Positions 63,201 through 64,000 of a DNA stretch of 64,000 nt are shown here, piece after piece. Source of the stretch: Hydractinia symbiolongicarpus (lineage: Eukaryota > Cnidaria > Hydrozoa > Anthoathecata > Hydractiniidae); NCBI RefSeq assembly GCF_029227915.1, contig NC_079884.1, positions 30,630,001 to 30,694,000 of the forward strand, in the 5' to 3' direction. Both the position numbers and the translations under genes were made by a program. Each line of letters starts with the position of its first letter. Position 1 is the first letter of the stretch. The notes beneath the pieces were generated by a model. The model saw nothing but the letters and a program-made list of their open reading frames with translations. It was not told the origin of the DNA and did not search any database.

Positions 63201-64000
63201 AAAGCCCATGAGACTTGTAGTTTTTAAAAATGTTTTCATTTTTGGTGAGACGCTGAAAAAAGAAGTTTAATCGACGGCAAACGAAAACCCGCCATTTCCC
63301 GTAAACCCCGGCTCGGCCCGTATAGTCAAAAGTATACAAAGAAAGTACCCAGGGAGTAAACTCATTTCCCGAACGATTTTTTGAATTATTATTTCACCAC
63401 TAAAGCCCATGAGACTTGTAGTTTTTAAAAATGTTTTCATTTTTGGTGAGACACTGAATAAAGAAAGTTTAATCGCCGGTAAACGAAAACACGCGATTTC
63501 CCGTAAATCCCGGACTCAGCCCGTATAGTCAAAAGTATACAAAGAAAGTACCCAGGGAGTTATCTCATTTCCCGAACGATTTTTTAAATTATTTTTTCAC
63601 CACTAAAACGCGTGAGATTTGTAGTTTTCAGAAATGTTTTAATTTTTGATGAGACGCTTAATGAAAGTGGTTTAATCGCCGGCAAACAAAAACCCGCGAT
63701 TTACCGTAAATCCCGGGCTTGGCCCGTATAGTCGAATGTATACAAAGAAAGTACCCAGGGAGTAAACTCATTTCCCGAACGATTTTTTAAATTATTTTTT
63801 CTCCACTAAAACGCATGAGACTTGTAGTTTTCAAAAATGTTTTCATTGTTGATGAGACGCTAAATGAAAGGGGTTTAATCGCCGGCAAACGAAAACCCGC
63901 GATTTCCCGTAAATCCCGGACTCGGCCCATATAGTCAAAAGTATACAAAGAAAGTACCCAGGGAGTAAACTCATTTCCCGAACGATTTTTAAAATTATTT
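60207..64000. repeat. Irregular right-edge array with 5-mer and 7-mer echoes
   Basis: About 18 monomers. Two acatttaatg monomers stand 203 bases apart (60,207 and 60,410). Markers cccaggcttggcccg, gtacccaggaag and gatt(a/t)ttagaatt recur at 1,015 bases (about 61,690 and 62,700). The words ttctccacta and cattgttgatgag recur at 1,418 bases (62,381 and 63,799), seven monomers minus three single-base deletions near 63,052, 63,255 and 63,311. The tail ccctttgag replaces ccctgtgag here (60,911 onward). Divergence is higher than in the core. Confidence 0.82.

Larger units (their letters stand above)
1..64000. repeat. Satellite DNA array, about 203-bp monomer, about 316 copies
   Basis: The same unit recurs every 203 bases across the full window, always in one orientation. 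Constant words include cgattttt, accacta, gacttgtagt, gatgaga, cccgtaaa and agtata. Phased from ctcatttccc at base 1, there are 316 complete monomers and a 31-base partial monomer at the end. One hand-counted monomer is 37% GC; its first 110 bases are about 28% GC (A/T tracts such as ttttttaaatt and tttttaaaaa) and its last 93 bases about 48% GC. No stretch of 300 bases or more lacks the repeat, so there is no room for a gene. The period is near a plausible nucleosome repeat length, which is common for centromeric and other heterochromatic satellites, but location and function are inference. Family and species are not recognised. Confidence 0.98.

Noticed and set aside
1-64000. A giant tandem-repeat protein gene
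   Set aside because: A trimer of 609 bases would return to frame, but no frame stays open across three monomers anywhere, so no repeat protein is encoded.
1-64000. CRISPR array
   Set aside because: The repeats are long and directly abut each other. There are no unique spacers and no cas genes.
1-64000. Telomeric repeats, rDNA or 5S clusters, LTR or other transposons
   Set aside because: No short telomeric word runs, no rRNA-like segments, no terminal repeats, target-site duplications or transposase-like reading frames were found.
1-64000. A previously undescribed enzymatic, defence or mobile system
   Set aside because: There is no coding capacity in the window. What is of interest is the satellite family and its higher-order organisation.

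Overview
The whole 64 kb window is one uninterrupted satellite-DNA array. A monomer of about 203 bp repeats head to tail from the first base to the last, always in the same orientation. I found no single-copy sequence, transposon, RNA gene or credible protein-coding gene. Megabase-style satellite arrays of this kind are typical of eukaryotic centromeric, pericentromeric, subtelomeric or B-chromosome heterochromatin. I do not recognise the satellite family and cannot name the organism or even the kingdom from the sequence. The monomer is about 37% GC with an AT-rich first half and a GC-richer second half. CpG is over-represented rather than depleted.

If monomers are phased from the word ctcatttccc at base 1, the window holds 316 full monomers plus a 31-base partial one. 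The length ledger closes exactly. 316 x 203 is 64,148, while the observed span is 63,969. The 179-base deficit equals six 11-bp deletions, two 56-bp deletions and eleven 1-bp deletions, less two 5-bp insertions.

Several variant classes exist. The three main ones (called A, B and C here) often follow one another as a 609-bp A-B-C trimer. Larger periods sit on top of this. A 1,826-bp 9-mer is present twice at 1.5-5.2 kb. A left domain (about 5.2-32 kb) is built from related blocks of 5,864, 5,052 and 1,624 bp, marked by recurrent 192-bp monomers. A pair of 147-bp monomers lies at 32.3-32.5 kb near a change of domain. A right domain (about 33-57.7 kb) is dominated by A-B-C trimers and contains a tandem duplication of about 10.76 kb whose second copy is exactly 20 monomers shorter. 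Inside that duplication are 9-mer and 12-mer units. A 1,218-bp 6-mer is present twice at 57.8-60.2 kb, and the last 4 kb is irregular.

The biology visible here is array evolution: unequal exchange in whole-monomer steps, spread of variants by amplification, and at least one patch that looks like gene conversion. Class A monomers carry a near-miss to the CENP-B box that is broken in classes B and C. All coordinates of block edges were found by eye and carry an uncertainty of tens of bases, because recombination junctions between near-identical repeats cannot be placed exactly.
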